64,000 nucleotides of DNA from Roseimicrobium gellanilyticum (GCF_003315205.1 NZ_QNRR01000002.1:590881-654880); one strand, 5' to 3'. Positions 43,191 through 52,713 are shown, counted from the stretch's first letter. Numbers and translations: made by a program. Notes: generated by a model not told the origin, from the letters alone.

Positions 43191-43216
43191 GAAAATGACT
43201 TTGATGACGTGGCGGC

Positions 43217-44239
43217 CTACTTCACATAGTCCGCTGGCTTCTTGCCTTTCACATTCGTGCCGAAGCCATACATCGTGGCAGCGTAGTCGCCGATGATTTC
43301 CACATTCGCCTTCTCGGGTACTTCGAGCCCGGTGAAGGCGTAGGCGGCATTGACCACCACGCGGCGCAGGTCTTCGTTCTTGAGATCGGTGGCGGCGCCC
43401 AGGGTGCTGGTGAGGATCTTGTTTGTCTTGCCAGCTTCGTTCTTGTACTCACGGGTCCAGATCACCGGCATCATGGGTGAGTTCACATCTTGTTCCGCTT
43501 TGTCCGTGGCGCGCTTTTTTGAGTAGGCAGCGGGTGCGGTGTCTGCTGTCATGCCCGAGAGCACCTGGCCACGTACGAGAATCTTGGCATCGGCCGGGGG
43601 ATAGGCTTCATACACATCGCTGTCACCGAAGAGATTCGTCACACCGCGCAGGATGGGGTCGCTCTTTGCTGCTTCTTCAATCACTCCTTTGGTCGCCTCG
43701 GACTTGTGCTTGCCCCAGTGGGTGACCCAGGTTTCGCCCAGCACATTCTTGCCAAAGCCACCTTTCCACTCGGGACTGGTCCAGCCGTATTTCGCGTACG
43801 GAGACTTGGAGTCCTTTGGATAGTTGAAGGCATGCGTGCTGGTGCGCAGGGCGATGATGGGCTTGCCCGCGAGGTAATAGTCCGCGAAATGCTTCATCAG
43901 CTCATCCGTCGGGGCGCGGAAGCGCCAGAGCATGATGCACAGATCCGCCTGGTCCAGCGCCTCCATGCCGGGAAGGTTGCTCGAGTTCTTCGGCTCGATT
44001 TCACCCGTGGCCGGGTCGATGCTCCACACCACCGTGCAGGTGAAGCCATGCTTCTCCGCGAGTATCTTCGCCAGCATGGGCATCACTTCCTCCGAGCGGT
44101 ATTCTTCATCGCCTGCGAGCAGGACGACCTTCTTCCCTTTGCCGGGACCGTCCTTTCCTTCGAGGGTGACTTGAGCCGGCGCGACGACCGCAGCCGTGGC
44201 GCACAGGAGGGCAGTGGTGAAGAGGGTGCGAAGTTTCAT
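43217..44239 (-). CDS. ThuA-domain secreted protein
   Basis: 340 residues from MKLRTLFTTALLCATAAVVA, a signal peptide of about 23 residues, then a ThuA/glutamine-amidotransferase-like fold: KKVVLLAGDEEYRSEEVMPM and the segments WRFRAPTDELMKHFADYYLA GKPIIALRTSTHAF (in two parts), followed by WTSPEWKGGFGKNVLGETWV. ThuA proteins were first linked to trehalose use and are common in Planctomycetota and Verrucomicrobiota with sugar enzymes. Active-site residues are not certain. In-frame sequence upstream to 44311 is excluded. Confidence 0.88.
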   Translation of the reverse strand: MKLRTLFTTALLCATAAVVAPAQVTLEGKDGPGKGKKVVLLAGDEEYRSEEVMPMLAKILAEKHGFTCTVVWSIDPATGEIEPKNSSNLPGMEALDQADLCIMLWRFRAPTDELMKHFADYYLAGKPIIALRTSTHAFNYPKDSKSPYAKYGWTSPEWKGGFGKNVLGETWVTHWGKHKSEATKGVIEEAAKSDPILRGVTNLFGDSDVYEAYPPADAKILVRGQVLSGMTADTAPAAYSKKRATDKAEQDVNSPMMPVIWTREYKNEAGKTNKILTSTLGAATDLKNEDLRRVVVNAAYAFTGLEVPEKANVEIIGDYAATMYGFGTNVKGKKPADYVK

Positions 44240-44347
44240 GAGGGAATGGTGAATCAACAAACGGACGTGGAAGAAAACTCTAGCAGCGGGGTGATAACGC
44301 AGGGAAGGCATTTCTGGACATCAAGCGCGATGAAACTGCCTGAAAGG

Positions 44348-44480
44348 TTAGCCGCAAAAAAACGCAAAAAGCACAAGAGGAATGAGCTTGCAGCATCCAA
44401 TACCGCGTGGCCGCCCATGCCGTGTGATCACATAGTCCGCTTCTTCCATTTTTGAGACTTTTGCGTTTTTTTGCGGCTAA
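44348..44480. repeat. 133-bp inverted-repeat element, TTAGCCGC/GCGGCTAA ends
   Basis: TTAGCCGCAAAAAAACGC (first 18 bases from 44348) recurs inverted at 44458-44480; the arms of about 23 bases differ at one position. It fills most of the 327-base gap between ThuA and hisC. It contains no gene. The arms are A/T-run rich and unlike the GC-rich REPIN-like elements elsewhere in the window, so it is probably a separate non-autonomous repeat. Confidence 0.7.
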
Positions 44481-44566
44481 TCCCTTTCCGCGCCTCCCGC
44501 CTATCGCGTTGAGCAGGCGGCGCGCCCTTGCAAATTCGCCCATCCTCGCGGATGGAAGACGTTCAC

Positions 44567-45661
44567 ATGAACGTCTGGAACCACGCCAACCCTCAACTCA
44601 AAGACCTCGTCTCCTACAAGCCCGGGAAGCCCATCGAGGAGCTGGCCCGTGAGCGCGGCCTGAAGCCGGAGGACATCATCAAGATGGCCTCCAATGAGAA
44701 CCCCCTCGGCCCCTCGCCGAAGGCCATGGAAGCCATGGTCCAGGCCATGACCCAGGCGCACATCTATCCGGACGGCTTTGGATTCAAGCTGCGCGACGCC
44801 CTCGCGAAGAAGTTCGGAGTGGGCATCGGCCAGATCGTGCTGGGCAATGGCTCCAACGAAATCATCGAGTTCATCGGCCACGCTTTCCTCAAGCCTGGTG
44901 ACAACATCATTACCGCCGAGCACGCCTTCGTGGTGTACAAGCTAATGGCGACCCTCTTCGGCGCGCAGACCATCGAAGTGCCGGACCCCGGCTTCGTCCA
45001 CGACCTGGATGCCATGCTGGCGGCCATCACGCCCCAGACGAAGGAACTCTTCATCGCAAATCCCAACAACCCCACCGGTACCATGGTGACCATGGAGGCG
45101 CTGGAGCGCTTCATGGACAAGGTGCCGGATCACGTGGTGGTGGTGATTGATGAAGCATACTACGAGTTCGTGAACGAGCCTCAGGACACGATGAAGTTCG
45201 TCCGCGAAGGGCGGAACGTCATCCTGCTTCGCACCTTCTCGAAGATTCAAGGCCTCGCCGGTTTGCGCATTGGCTACGGCGTCGGCCCTGAGGAACTCAT
45301 CGCGGTGCTGCACAAAACCCGGCAGCCCTTCAATGCAAACGCCATCGCGCAAGCGGGCGCGGTCGCAGGCCTGCTGGATGATGAGCACCAGAATCGCACC
45401 AAGCAGATCACGGACGAGGGCCGAACCTACTTCGAGCAGGAGTTCGCTGCGATGGGCCTGCCATTCGTGAAGAGTCACGCGAACTTCGTGCTCGTGCAGG
45501 TGGGGGATGGTGATGCCGTTTTCCAGAAGATGCTGGACAAGGGCGTCATCGTCCGTGCCATGGCGGAGTACAAGCTGCCCGACTGGGTGCGCATCTCGGT
45601 GGGCACCATGGAGCAGAACAAGCGTTGCATCGCCACGCTGCGCGGCATCCTCGGCAAGTAA
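44567..45661 (+). CDS. hisC: Histidinol-phosphate aminotransferase
   Basis: 364-residue PLP enzyme converting imidazole-acetol phosphate to histidinol phosphate in histidine synthesis. Family features: SNENPLGPSPKAMEAMVQAM near residue 37, GNGSNEIIEFIGHAFLKPGD near 90, NPNNPTGT near 160, and the PLP-binding Lys226 in TFSKIQGLAGLRIGYGVG. The ATG at 44567 follows GGAAG at a spacing of eight; an in-frame ATG at 44552 is also possible. It lies 13 bases upstream of mnmE. A second his gene, hisD, is 7 kb away, so the pathway genes are scattered. Confidence 0.96.
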   Translation: MNVWNHANPQLKDLVSYKPGKPIEELARERGLKPEDIIKMASNENPLGPSPKAMEAMVQAMTQAHIYPDGFGFKLRDALAKKFGVGIGQIVLGNGSNEIIEFIGHAFLKPGDNIITAEHAFVVYKLMATLFGAQTIEVPDPGFVHDLDAMLAAITPQTKELFIANPNNPTGTMVTMEALERFMDKVPDHVVVVIDEAYYEFVNEPQDTMKFVREGRNVILLRTFSKIQGLAGLRIGYGVGPEELIAVLHKTRQPFNANAIAQAGAVAGLLDDEHQNRTKQITDEGRTYFEQEFAAMGLPFVKSHANFVLVQVGDGDAVFQKMLDKGVIVRAMAEYKLPDWVRISVGTMEQNKRCIATLRGILGK

Positions 45662-45674
45662 CGGCCGCCTGTTC

Positions 45675-47027
45675 ATGACAGACACCATCGCCGCCATCAG
45701 CACCGCCTTTGGCGAGGCGGCGATCAGCGTGCTGCGCGTCTCTGGCACGGAGGCCGTGAGGGTGGGGGACAGCATCTTCCGCGGGAAAGCTCCCGTGGCA
45801 GAGTTGCCGTCGCGCGTGCAGCATCTGGGCCGCATCGTGGATGTGAGTGATGCCACAGTGGACTCGGTGCTGCTCACCGTCTTCCGTGGTCCTGCGAGCT
45901 ATACGGGCGAGGACATGGTGGAAATCTCCTGCCACGGCGGAATCCTCGTCACGCGGCGGATCTATGAGCTGTTGCTCGCAAGTGGCGCTCGCGCCGCCGA
46001 GCCGGGAGAGTTCACCCAGCGTGCCTTCTTGAATGGCAAGCTGGACCTCACCCAGGCAGAGGCGGTGATGGATCTCATCCACGCCCAGAGCGAGCTTGCA
46101 CTTCAGGCGGCTTCGCAACAACTCGAAGGAAGACTCGGTCACACCGCCGAGCAGATGCGTGAGGATCTCATTCATCTGCTCGCGCACCTGGAAGCCTACA
46201 TTGATTTTCCGGAGGAGGACATCGATCCGGACACGGGAGATGCCATGCTGAAACGCATGGAGGCGTTGCAAACCACGCTGCGTTCCCTATTGGAGACCGC
46301 CGAGCACGGGCGCATCCTGCGCAGTGGCGCGCGTACCGTGATCTGCGGTGAACCCAATGTGGGCAAGTCTTCGTTGCTCAATCTCCTCACCGGGTTTGAG
46401 CGTGCCATCGTGAGTCCGCAGGCAGGCACCACGCGGGACACCATTGAAGAAATGCTGCACATCCATGGCCTGCCTTTCCGTCTGGTGGATACCGCGGGCC
46501 TTCGCCAGCATACGAGCGATTTCATTGAGCAGCACGGCATGGAGCGTACGCGCAAGGAACTCTCCCAGGCGGATGTGATTCTCGAAGTGGTCGATGGAAG
46601 CAAGCCGCAGGCTGAGGCGCATCGCGTTCCTGTGCCCGCTGGCCGTGAGAAGGCGCATGTGCTCATCTTGAACAAGGCAGACCTCGGCACGCATGATTCG
46701 TGGAGTGAGGTGTCTTCCGTGGCGCTTTCGTGTTCCAGCGCCCTGGGCGTGGAAGCACTTCGCAATGCCATGCGCGATGCGGTGTGGAGCAGCGCGGCAT
46801 CCGGAAATGCGCAGCTTGTCGCCATCAACGCCCGTCACAAGTCCTGCTTTGAGCGAGCCTCTGCCGCCCTGAGAGAAGCCGCCGAGACCTTCCGTGCCAG
46901 CACTGGCACCGAGTTTGTCGCGCTTCACGTGCGCGAAGCCATGCAGGCCATTGGCGAAGTCACCGGCCGCGTGGACGTGGAGGAAGTGCTGGGTGCCATC
47001 TTCAGCACATTCTGCATTGGGAAGTGA
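45675..47027 (+). CDS. mnmE: tRNA uridine-5-carboxymethylaminomethyl modification GTPase
   Basis: 450 residues. With MnmG it forms 5-carboxymethylaminomethyluridine at the wobble position of tRNA. The N-terminal domain starts MTDTIAAISTAFGEAAISVL; the C-terminal G domain has G1 GEPNVGKSS (about 224-232), G2 TTRDT, G3 DTAG and G4 NKAD; and the protein ends FCIGK, the conserved C-terminal Cys motif. The start is fixed by homology of MTDTIAAIST, 13 bases after hisC. It ends 11 bases before a repeat element (47039-47180). Complete and of normal length. Confidence 0.97.
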   Translation: MTDTIAAISTAFGEAAISVLRVSGTEAVRVGDSIFRGKAPVAELPSRVQHLGRIVDVSDATVDSVLLTVFRGPASYTGEDMVEISCHGGILVTRRIYELLLASGARAAEPGEFTQRAFLNGKLDLTQAEAVMDLIHAQSELALQAASQQLEGRLGHTAEQMREDLIHLLAHLEAYIDFPEEDIDPDTGDAMLKRMEALQTTLRSLLETAEHGRILRSGARTVICGEPNVGKSSLLNLLTGFERAIVSPQAGTTRDTIEEMLHIHGLPFRLVDTAGLRQHTSDFIEQHGMERTRKELSQADVILEVVDGSKPQAEAHRVPVPAGREKAHVLILNKADLGTHDSWSEVSSVALSCSSALGVEALRNAMRDAVWSSAASGNAQLVAINARHKSCFERASAALREAAETFRASTGTEFVALHVREAMQAIGEVTGRVDVEEVLGAIFSTFCIGK

Positions 47028-47038
47028 CGGAGGTAAGA

Positions 47039-47180
47039 AAGTAGTCCGCCGAGCTTCGGCGGTCAGGAGGGTGAAAAGCTCTTGGCAGCAGGACTCCAAC
47101 TCGGAACGGGCGAGTTCATCTTGGGAAGCGCAATTCGGGAGTCGCGTCCCATGACCGCCGAGGCTCGGCGGACTACTTTC
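47039..47180. mobile_element. REPIN-like element, copy A (142 bp)
   Basis: Left arm AAAGTAGTCCGCCGAGC onward (47039-47066) and right arm 47153-47180 are inverted copies matching at 27 of 28 bases. Each arm is itself a hairpin (CCGCCGAGC / GCTTCGGCGG style) with a GTAG-type head and GGTCA tail. The middle, 47067-47152, has no gene. The gap 47028-47241 between mnmE and the MFS gene is otherwise empty. Confidence 0.75.
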
Positions 47181-47241
47181 CTTGCAGCTTCCGCAAGGAG
47201 TGCTTCTCAAGAGTCGTTGTTTGCGCTTCCCTTTACCCCGC

Positions 47242-48615
47242 ATGGCATCCTCAGCCTCTACTCCCGACCCGACGATCAAACCTGAATTGTCCCCGCTCGA
47301 CAGCGCTCGCAAGAAGGCCTTCAGGCGGTTGCTTCCCATCCTCTTTGTCAGCTATCTCATCGCCTACATCGACCGTAACAACGTGGCGGTGGCGAAGCTG
47401 AACATGAGGTATGACCATCCATGGTTCGATGAAGCCGTGTATGGACTGGGAGCGGCACTCTTCTTTGTGGGTTATTTTCTGCTGGAGATACCTGGGAGTC
47501 TCATGGTGGAGCGTTGGAGTGCACGGAAGTGGATCTGCCGCATCATGGTCTCTTGGGGGCTCATGGCCGGTCTCACAGCTTTTGTCACCTCTCCGACCCA
47601 GTTTTACTGGGTGCGGTTTTTGCTTGGCTTGGCAGAGGCTGGTTTTTTCCCGGGTGTGATTGTGTATCTCACCCATTGGTTTCCTCGTCGTGACCGTGCT
47701 CGCGCGCTGTCCCTCTTTCTGGTAGCGACCCCGGCGGCGCAGGTGATCAATCCCCTCGTCGCGCGTCTGATCTTGCCTGTTGGTACGTCTCGGGAGGTGG
47801 ATGGAGCCCTCGTCACCATACCGGATTTCATGGGGCTCGCGGGCTGGCAGTGGGTTTTCATCATCTGGGCACTTCCAGCCATCATTTTGGGTTTCATTGT
47901 CCTCTTCTTCCTGACGGACAAGCCGCACCAGGCGGCGTGGCTCACACCGCAGGAGCGCCAGGCCTTGGAGAGCGAGTTGGAGCGCGAGCGAATGGAAATG
48001 CGAGGTGGCAAAAAGCGCATGGGCATCATGGAGGCTTTCCGTCATCCCAAGGTGTTGCTTCTCACCCTGGCCTATTTCTGCGTGGTGAGTTGCAGCTACG
48101 GCATGGAGTTCTTCATGCCGTCCATCATCAAGGAGTGGTACAGCATGGATATCAAGCCACTCATGCTTTTCATCATTCTCCCGCCCATGGTGGCTCTCGT
48201 GGCCCAGCTCGCGTGCGGATGGAGCTCGGACCATTTCAATGAGCGCCGCTTCCACGCCGTGGTTCCGCTGGTCATTGGCGCTTGTGCCGTCTGCTCCCTG
48301 CCATTTCTCAAGGGCAACGTGTGGATCACCGTAGGTCTCATGATGGTGGCCTTCGCTGGGTTCAAGGGGTACATGCCCGCCTTCTGGTCCCTGCCGAGCC
48401 TTTTCCTTGTGGAGGCGGCCGCGGCCAGCAGCATTGGCCTGATCAATTCCGTCGGAAACCTCGGTGGTTTCATGGGATCTTTTGTCATGGGGAAGGCGCG
48501 TGAGATGACTGGCTCCTACGATGTAGGCCTCTGGTACCTCAGCGGCTCGATGCTCTGCTCGGCGATTATCCTTTTCTTCATGGGAATCGGGAAGCGCGAA
48601 AAGGCGCCCGATTAG
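47242..48615 (+). CDS. MFS transporter, anion:cation symporter type
   Basis: 457 residues with about twelve membrane helices. The MFS signature after helix 2 and the segment SYLIAYIDRNNVAVAKLNM (family D-R-x-N) in the first helix mark the ACS/MHS-like group, which take up organic acids such as tartrate or phthalate derivatives, or sugar acids. LHM-like segments GLAEAGFFPGVIVYLTHWFP and GFKGYMPAFWSLPSLFLVEA recur in this group. The start MASSASTPDP is chosen because the earlier in-frame ATG lies within repeat-flanking sequence. It sits between two core genes without catabolic partners. Confidence 0.9.
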   Translation: MASSASTPDPTIKPELSPLDSARKKAFRRLLPILFVSYLIAYIDRNNVAVAKLNMRYDHPWFDEAVYGLGAALFFVGYFLLEIPGSLMVERWSARKWICRIMVSWGLMAGLTAFVTSPTQFYWVRFLLGLAEAGFFPGVIVYLTHWFPRRDRARALSLFLVATPAAQVINPLVARLILPVGTSREVDGALVTIPDFMGLAGWQWVFIIWALPAIILGFIVLFFLTDKPHQAAWLTPQERQALESELERERMEMRGGKKRMGIMEAFRHPKVLLLTLAYFCVVSCSYGMEFFMPSIIKEWYSMDIKPLMLFIILPPMVALVAQLACGWSSDHFNERRFHAVVPLVIGACAVCSLPFLKGNVWITVGLMMVAFAGFKGYMPAFWSLPSLFLVEAAAASSIGLINSVGNLGGFMGSFVMGKAREMTGSYDVGLWYLSGSMLCSAIILFFMGIGKREKAPD

Positions 48616-48764
48616 GAGATCTCACCGGAACAGGGCAGGCCCCACGGTGCCGTCGCTGCAAGCGCGGGCCCTTTCTTCATGAAACTTCACTTTTCATTCC
48701 CGTAAAACGTGCTCACTATCGGCGCTCAGTGATTTGATCATCCCTACGCGCCCTTCCCCTGAGC

Positions 48765-50696
48765 ATGAGAAAAAAAGCCCCTGACTGGTCCATCGCGGAA
48801 TCCGCCGAAACGTACGGCATTCGCGAATGGGGGAACCAATACTTTGACATCTCCGCCAAAGGAGAGGTCGTCGTACACCTTCGCGATGGCAATAAGACGA
48901 AGGCGGTCAGCATTCCGGACATCGTGCGTGGCATGAAGGAGCGCGGCATGCAGCTGCCGGTGCTCATTCGCTTCGGCGATCTCCTGCGCTGGCGCATCGA
49001 GGAACTGAACGAAGGCTTTGCCACCGCCATTCGTGAGGCGGCCTACCGCGGGAAGTACCGCGGCGTCTATCCCATCAAGGTCAACCAGCAGCAGGAGGTC
49101 ATTGAGGAGGTGACCAAGTACGGCCGCAAGTATCACTACGGCCTCGAGGCCGGCAGCAAACCGGAACTCATCGCCGCCCTGGCCTACATGCAGGATCCGG
49201 AGGCCTACATCGTCTGCAACGGGTACAAGGACGAAGAGTTCATCGACCTCGCCCTGTACGCCCGGAAGATGGGCATCCAGGTGCTCATGGTGCTGGAAAT
49301 GCCCAGCGAGCTGGACCTCATCCTGGAGCGCAGCAAGAAGCTCGGCATCGAGCCCGCCCTCGGCGTGCGCATCCGCCTTACCACCGAGAGTGCCGGTCAC
49401 TGGAGCGAAAGCGGTGGGGAGAAGAGCGTCTTCGGCCTGAACATTTCCCAGGTCATGGCAGCCGTGGATAAGCTGCGTGACTGCGGCATGCTCCACTGCC
49501 TGCGCATGCTCCACTACCACCAGGGCTCGCAGATTCCCAGCATTCGCGCCATTCGTAATGCCGCCGTGGAAGGCGCGCGCGTCTATGTAGGCCTTGTGCA
49601 GGAAGGCGCCAAGATGGGCATCCTGGACCTTGGCGGTGGTCTCGCCATCAGCTACGATGGCCTGAAGAGCGGCTCTGAAGGCAGCAGTGACTACGGCACG
49701 AAGGAATACTGCGCGGACGTCATCGAAGCCATCAGTGAAGTCACGGACGAGGCCGGTGTGGAGCACCCGGACATCATCACGGAATCGGGCCGAGCCGTCG
49801 TGGCCTACTACTCCGTGCTGGTGATCAACGTGCTGGACATCAACCGCTACGAGGCCTCTGGCATCAAGCGTCTGCCAAAGAAGCCACCGGCGCTGCTGAA
49901 GAACATTTTTGATCTCCGTGCGAAGGCTCTCGGAAACGGCGCCAATCCCTCCCGGGAGTACATCCAGGAAATCTACAATGACGCGGTGTACTACCGCGAG
50001 AAGATCCGCTCCGAGTTCAACTCGGGTAAGATCACCCTGCGCCAGCGCTCCATGGGCGAGGAACTCTACTGGGAGATCCTGACCTGGGTCTCCAGCAAGA
50101 TGCAGGAGGCCGGTCATACCTCCGACCAGATGGATCGCCTGGAGGCCGTGAAGACGGACTACTACTACGGGAACTTCTCCGTCTTCCAGAGCCTGCCGGA
50201 CTCCTGGGCCATCGACCAGCTCTTCCCGGTGATGCCCATTCACCGTCTCGGTGAGAAGCCGACCCGCCCCGTGGTGCTGAGCGACATCACCTGTGACTCG
50301 GATGGCAAGATGGATCGCTTCATCCACTCCCAGGACATCCACAGCACCCTCCCGCTGCACGATATCAAGATCGAGGGTGAAGACTACATGCTCGGCATCT
50401 TCCTGGTGGGAGCCTATCAGGAAACCCTCGGTGACCTGCACAACCTGCTGGGTGATACGAACGTGGTCAGCGTCCGCATCGAAGGCGGTCGTCTCAAGTA
50501 CACGCGCGAGCTGGAAGGCGACACCGTCTCCGAAGTGCTCACGTACGTGGAATACGAACCCAAGGAACTCATCCGCCGCTTCCGCGTGCTCGCGGAGGAA
50601 GCCGTGGTGAAGAAGCACATCTCCGCCCGCGAGCGCTTCGAAATCATGGAAGCCTACGAAGAGGGCCTGCGCGGCTATACGTACTTCGAGAGCTGA
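48765..50696 (+). CDS. speA: Biosynthetic arginine decarboxylase
   Basis: 643 residues, the normal size of SpeA, which turns arginine into agmatine using PLP. Visible: PLP Lys105 in YRGVYPIKVNQQQEVIEEVT, substrate-loop region HYGLEAGSKPELIAAL, GVRIRLTTESAGHWSESGGE, LDLGGGLAISYDG, and the C-terminal CDSDG motif in SDITCDSDGKMDRFI near residue 510. A 149-base gap precedes it. It heads, with the carboxynorspermidine synthase gene 127 bases on, a polyamine route from arginine. Agmatine to putrescine enzymes are not in the window. Confidence 0.96.
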   Translation: MRKKAPDWSIAESAETYGIREWGNQYFDISAKGEVVVHLRDGNKTKAVSIPDIVRGMKERGMQLPVLIRFGDLLRWRIEELNEGFATAIREAAYRGKYRGVYPIKVNQQQEVIEEVTKYGRKYHYGLEAGSKPELIAALAYMQDPEAYIVCNGYKDEEFIDLALYARKMGIQVLMVLEMPSELDLILERSKKLGIEPALGVRIRLTTESAGHWSESGGEKSVFGLNISQVMAAVDKLRDCGMLHCLRMLHYHQGSQIPSIRAIRNAAVEGARVYVGLVQEGAKMGILDLGGGLAISYDGLKSGSEGSSDYGTKEYCADVIEAISEVTDEAGVEHPDIITESGRAVVAYYSVLVINVLDINRYEASGIKRLPKKPPALLKNIFDLRAKALGNGANPSREYIQEIYNDAVYYREKIRSEFNSGKITLRQRSMGEELYWEILTWVSSKMQEAGHTSDQMDRLEAVKTDYYYGNFSVFQSLPDSWAIDQLFPVMPIHRLGEKPTRPVVLSDITCDSDGKMDRFIHSQDIHSTLPLHDIKIEGEDYMLGIFLVGAYQETLGDLHNLLGDTNVVSVRIEGGRLKYTRELEGDTVSEVLTYVEYEPKELIRRFRVLAEEAVVKKHISARERFEIMEAYEEGLRGYTYFES

Positions 50697-50823
50697 TCTG
50701 ACGATTCTGTCACCAAGGCTTTGTCTCCCAAACCCATCATCCTCTGCATGATGGGTGGCGGGGACCGCTCCCCATGAATCCTCCCTTTTGACTTTTCCCA
50801 TTTAACTTTTCACTTTCTCCTCC

Positions 50824-52032
50824 ATGTCCCACAGAGTCCTCATCATCGGAGCCGGCGGCGTAGGCCGCGTCGTCGTCCACAAGTGCGCACAGCTTCCGGA
50901 AGTGTTTGGCGAGATCATGCTGGCCAGCCGCACCAAGTCCAAGTGCGACGCCATCGCCGCTGAACTGAAGCGCCCCATCCAGACCGCTGCGGTGGACGCG
51001 GACAATGTTCCCGAACTCGTAAAGCTGCTGAAGGAGTTCAAACCGGAAGTGGTGATCAACGTCGCGCTCCCGTACCAGGACCTCACCATCATGGACGCGT
51101 GCCTCGAAGCAGGCGTGCACTACATCGACACCGCGAACTACGAGCCGCGCGATGTCGCCAAGTTCGAGTACCACTGGCAGTGGGCGTATCAGGAGAAGTT
51201 CAAGGCCGCTGGTCTCACCGCGCTGCTCGGTTGCGGCTTCGACCCCGGTGTGACGAACGTGTACACCGCGTACGCGATGAAGCACCACTTCAGCAAGATC
51301 GACACGCTGGACATCATCGACTGCAACGCCGGCGACCACGGCAAGGCCTTCGCCACGAACTTCAATCCCGAAATCAACCTCCGCGAAGTCACTGCAAACG
51401 GACGCTACTGGCAGGATGGCAAGTGGGTCGAAACGAAGCCTCTTGAGATCAAGCGCAGCTTCGACTTCCCGGATGGCATCGGCCCGAAGAACATCTACTG
51501 CCTGTACCATGAGGAACTGGAGTCGCTGGTGAAGCACTTCGATATCCGTCGCGCCCGCTTTTGGATGACCTTTGGCGACAACTACATCAAGCACATGGAG
51601 GTGCTGGTGAACGTGGGCATGACCCGCATCGACCCCGTGGTGCACAAGGGTGTGGAAATCATCCCGATCGAGTTCCTCAAGACCCTGCTTCCCGAGCCCG
51701 GCACCCTCGGCCCCGATACCAAGGGCAAGACCTGCATCGGCAACTGGATCGAAGGCACCGGCAAGGACGGCAAGTTCAAGCGCTACTACGTGTACAACAT
51801 CAAGGACCACGAGGACTGCTATGCCGAGACGAACAGCCAGGGCGTGAGCTACACCACCGGTGTGCCCGCCATGATTGCTGCCCGCCAGCTTCTCACCAAT
51901 CCCTCCGAGTACCGTCAGCCCGGCGTCTGGAACGTGGAGCAGCTCAACCCGGATCCCTTCATGGAAGACCTCAATAAGTACGGTCTGCCCTGGGTGGAAA
52001 CCTGGCCGACCGAGCCGCTGCCGGGGGAGTAG
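50824..52032 (+). CDS. Carboxynorspermidine synthase (saccharopine-dehydrogenase family)
   Basis: 402 residues. Rossmann motif RVLIIGAGGVGRVVVHKCAQ, then NVALPYQDLTIMDACLEAGV HYIDTANYEPRDVA (in two parts) and LLGCGFDPGVTNVYTAYAMK are strongly conserved in carboxynorspermidine dehydrogenases, which condense aspartate semialdehyde with putrescine or diaminopropane using NADPH. The C-terminal half (YVYNIKDHEDCYAETNSQGV) also fits. Neighbouring speA supports a polyamine role: the alternative spermidine pathway via carboxyspermidine, independent of S-adenosylmethionine decarboxylase. The decarboxylase (NspC) that completes it is not in this window. Confidence 0.93.
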   Translation: MSHRVLIIGAGGVGRVVVHKCAQLPEVFGEIMLASRTKSKCDAIAAELKRPIQTAAVDADNVPELVKLLKEFKPEVVINVALPYQDLTIMDACLEAGVHYIDTANYEPRDVAKFEYHWQWAYQEKFKAAGLTALLGCGFDPGVTNVYTAYAMKHHFSKIDTLDIIDCNAGDHGKAFATNFNPEINLREVTANGRYWQDGKWVETKPLEIKRSFDFPDGIGPKNIYCLYHEELESLVKHFDIRRARFWMTFGDNYIKHMEVLVNVGMTRIDPVVHKGVEIIPIEFLKTLLPEPGTLGPDTKGKTCIGNWIEGTGKDGKFKRYYVYNIKDHEDCYAETNSQGVSYTTGVPAMIAARQLLTNPSEYRQPGVWNVEQLNPDPFMEDLNKYGLPWVETWPTEPLPGE

Positions 52033-52041
52033 AGTCGACCT

Positions 52042-52713
52042 TCAGCTTGAGGGGAGGTCAATGGTTGACCTCCCTGCATGGGTCACCGGATGTGCATTGA
52101 CTGCTCGCAGCAGCTCAATGAGTGCCTGACTGCCATGCTTCTTGGCATAGTCTCGTTCCAGTGCGGAGATGCCTGTGACAGCAAGAAAAAGGGCACTCCC
52201 ACTTTCTTGCTGGAACTCCGCGTCGTACCCAGTTGGGGACGAGAGAACGACGTGCGTAAGTTCGCTCTTCTCCCAATCAATGGCGCTCCCCAGAGGAATC
52301 CTGTCGAAGTATTCCATCGGCGGTTTCTCCCCAAGGCGTCCGAGCTGAAGGCCAAGTTCATGCACCATGAGTTGGTGCAAACGCTGGATGGGCCAATCGG
52401 CGTCGACATCTGTCTCAAAGGTGAACTCACATCCGAAACCAGAGATGCCATCGGGATTGGGGAGATCATCAAACCACGCGTTGGAAAGGCCTGAGCTAAC
52501 ATAGAGCCAGCTTTCACGTTGCTTGGTCGGGGCAAATTTGAATACCCCGCAGGTGGACCATCGCGGATCCTTCAGGTTAGCCTTTTCTAGGCGAGAGAAG
52601 GGAATGGGGTAGATGCCTTGGTTCACGTCGCCGAAGAGCCTGGGATAGAGGACATCCTCCCGGTGTTCCCAAATGCGTTCAAACCAGCCTTCCCAGCTCT
52701 CGTTCGTTGACAT
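52042..52713 (-). CDS. Suppressor-of-fused (SUFU)-domain protein
   Basis: 223 residues from MSTNESWEGWFERIWEHRED. The segments WLYVSSGLSNAWFDD, GFGCEFTFETDVDADWPIQR, LHQLMVHELGLQLGRLG and LTHVVLSSPTGYDAEFQQES resemble the SUFU-like fold found in many bacterial proteins, where it is often linked to toxin-immunity or peptide contexts, though function here is unknown. It converges with the carboxynorspermidine synthase gene; a 10-bp perfect hairpin (GGGAGGTCAA/TTGACCTCCC, 52052-52074) covers its last codons. Confidence 0.7.
   Translation of the reverse strand: MSTNESWEGWFERIWEHREDVLYPRLFGDVNQGIYPIPFSRLEKANLKDPRWSTCGVFKFAPTKQRESWLYVSSGLSNAWFDDLPNPDGISGFGCEFTFETDVDADWPIQRLHQLMVHELGLQLGRLGEKPPMEYFDRIPLGSAIDWEKSELTHVVLSSPTGYDAEFQQESGSALFLAVTGISALERDYAKKHGSQALIELLRAVNAHPVTHAGRSTIDLPSS
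52052..52074. terminator. Perfect 10-bp hairpin between convergent genes
   Basis: GGGAGGTCAA (52052-52061), loop TGG, TTGACCTCCC (52065-52074). It lies just past the end of the carboxynorspermidine synthase gene and inside the end of the SUFU gene. No T-run follows on either strand, so a two-way terminator is possible but not shown. Confidence 0.35.

Noticed and set aside
48744-50801. A very long open frame antisense to speA and overlapping it fully
   Set aside because: It mirrors the codon bias of speA on the other strand; no family resemblance and no start signal. Long antisense frames are common over GC-rich genes.
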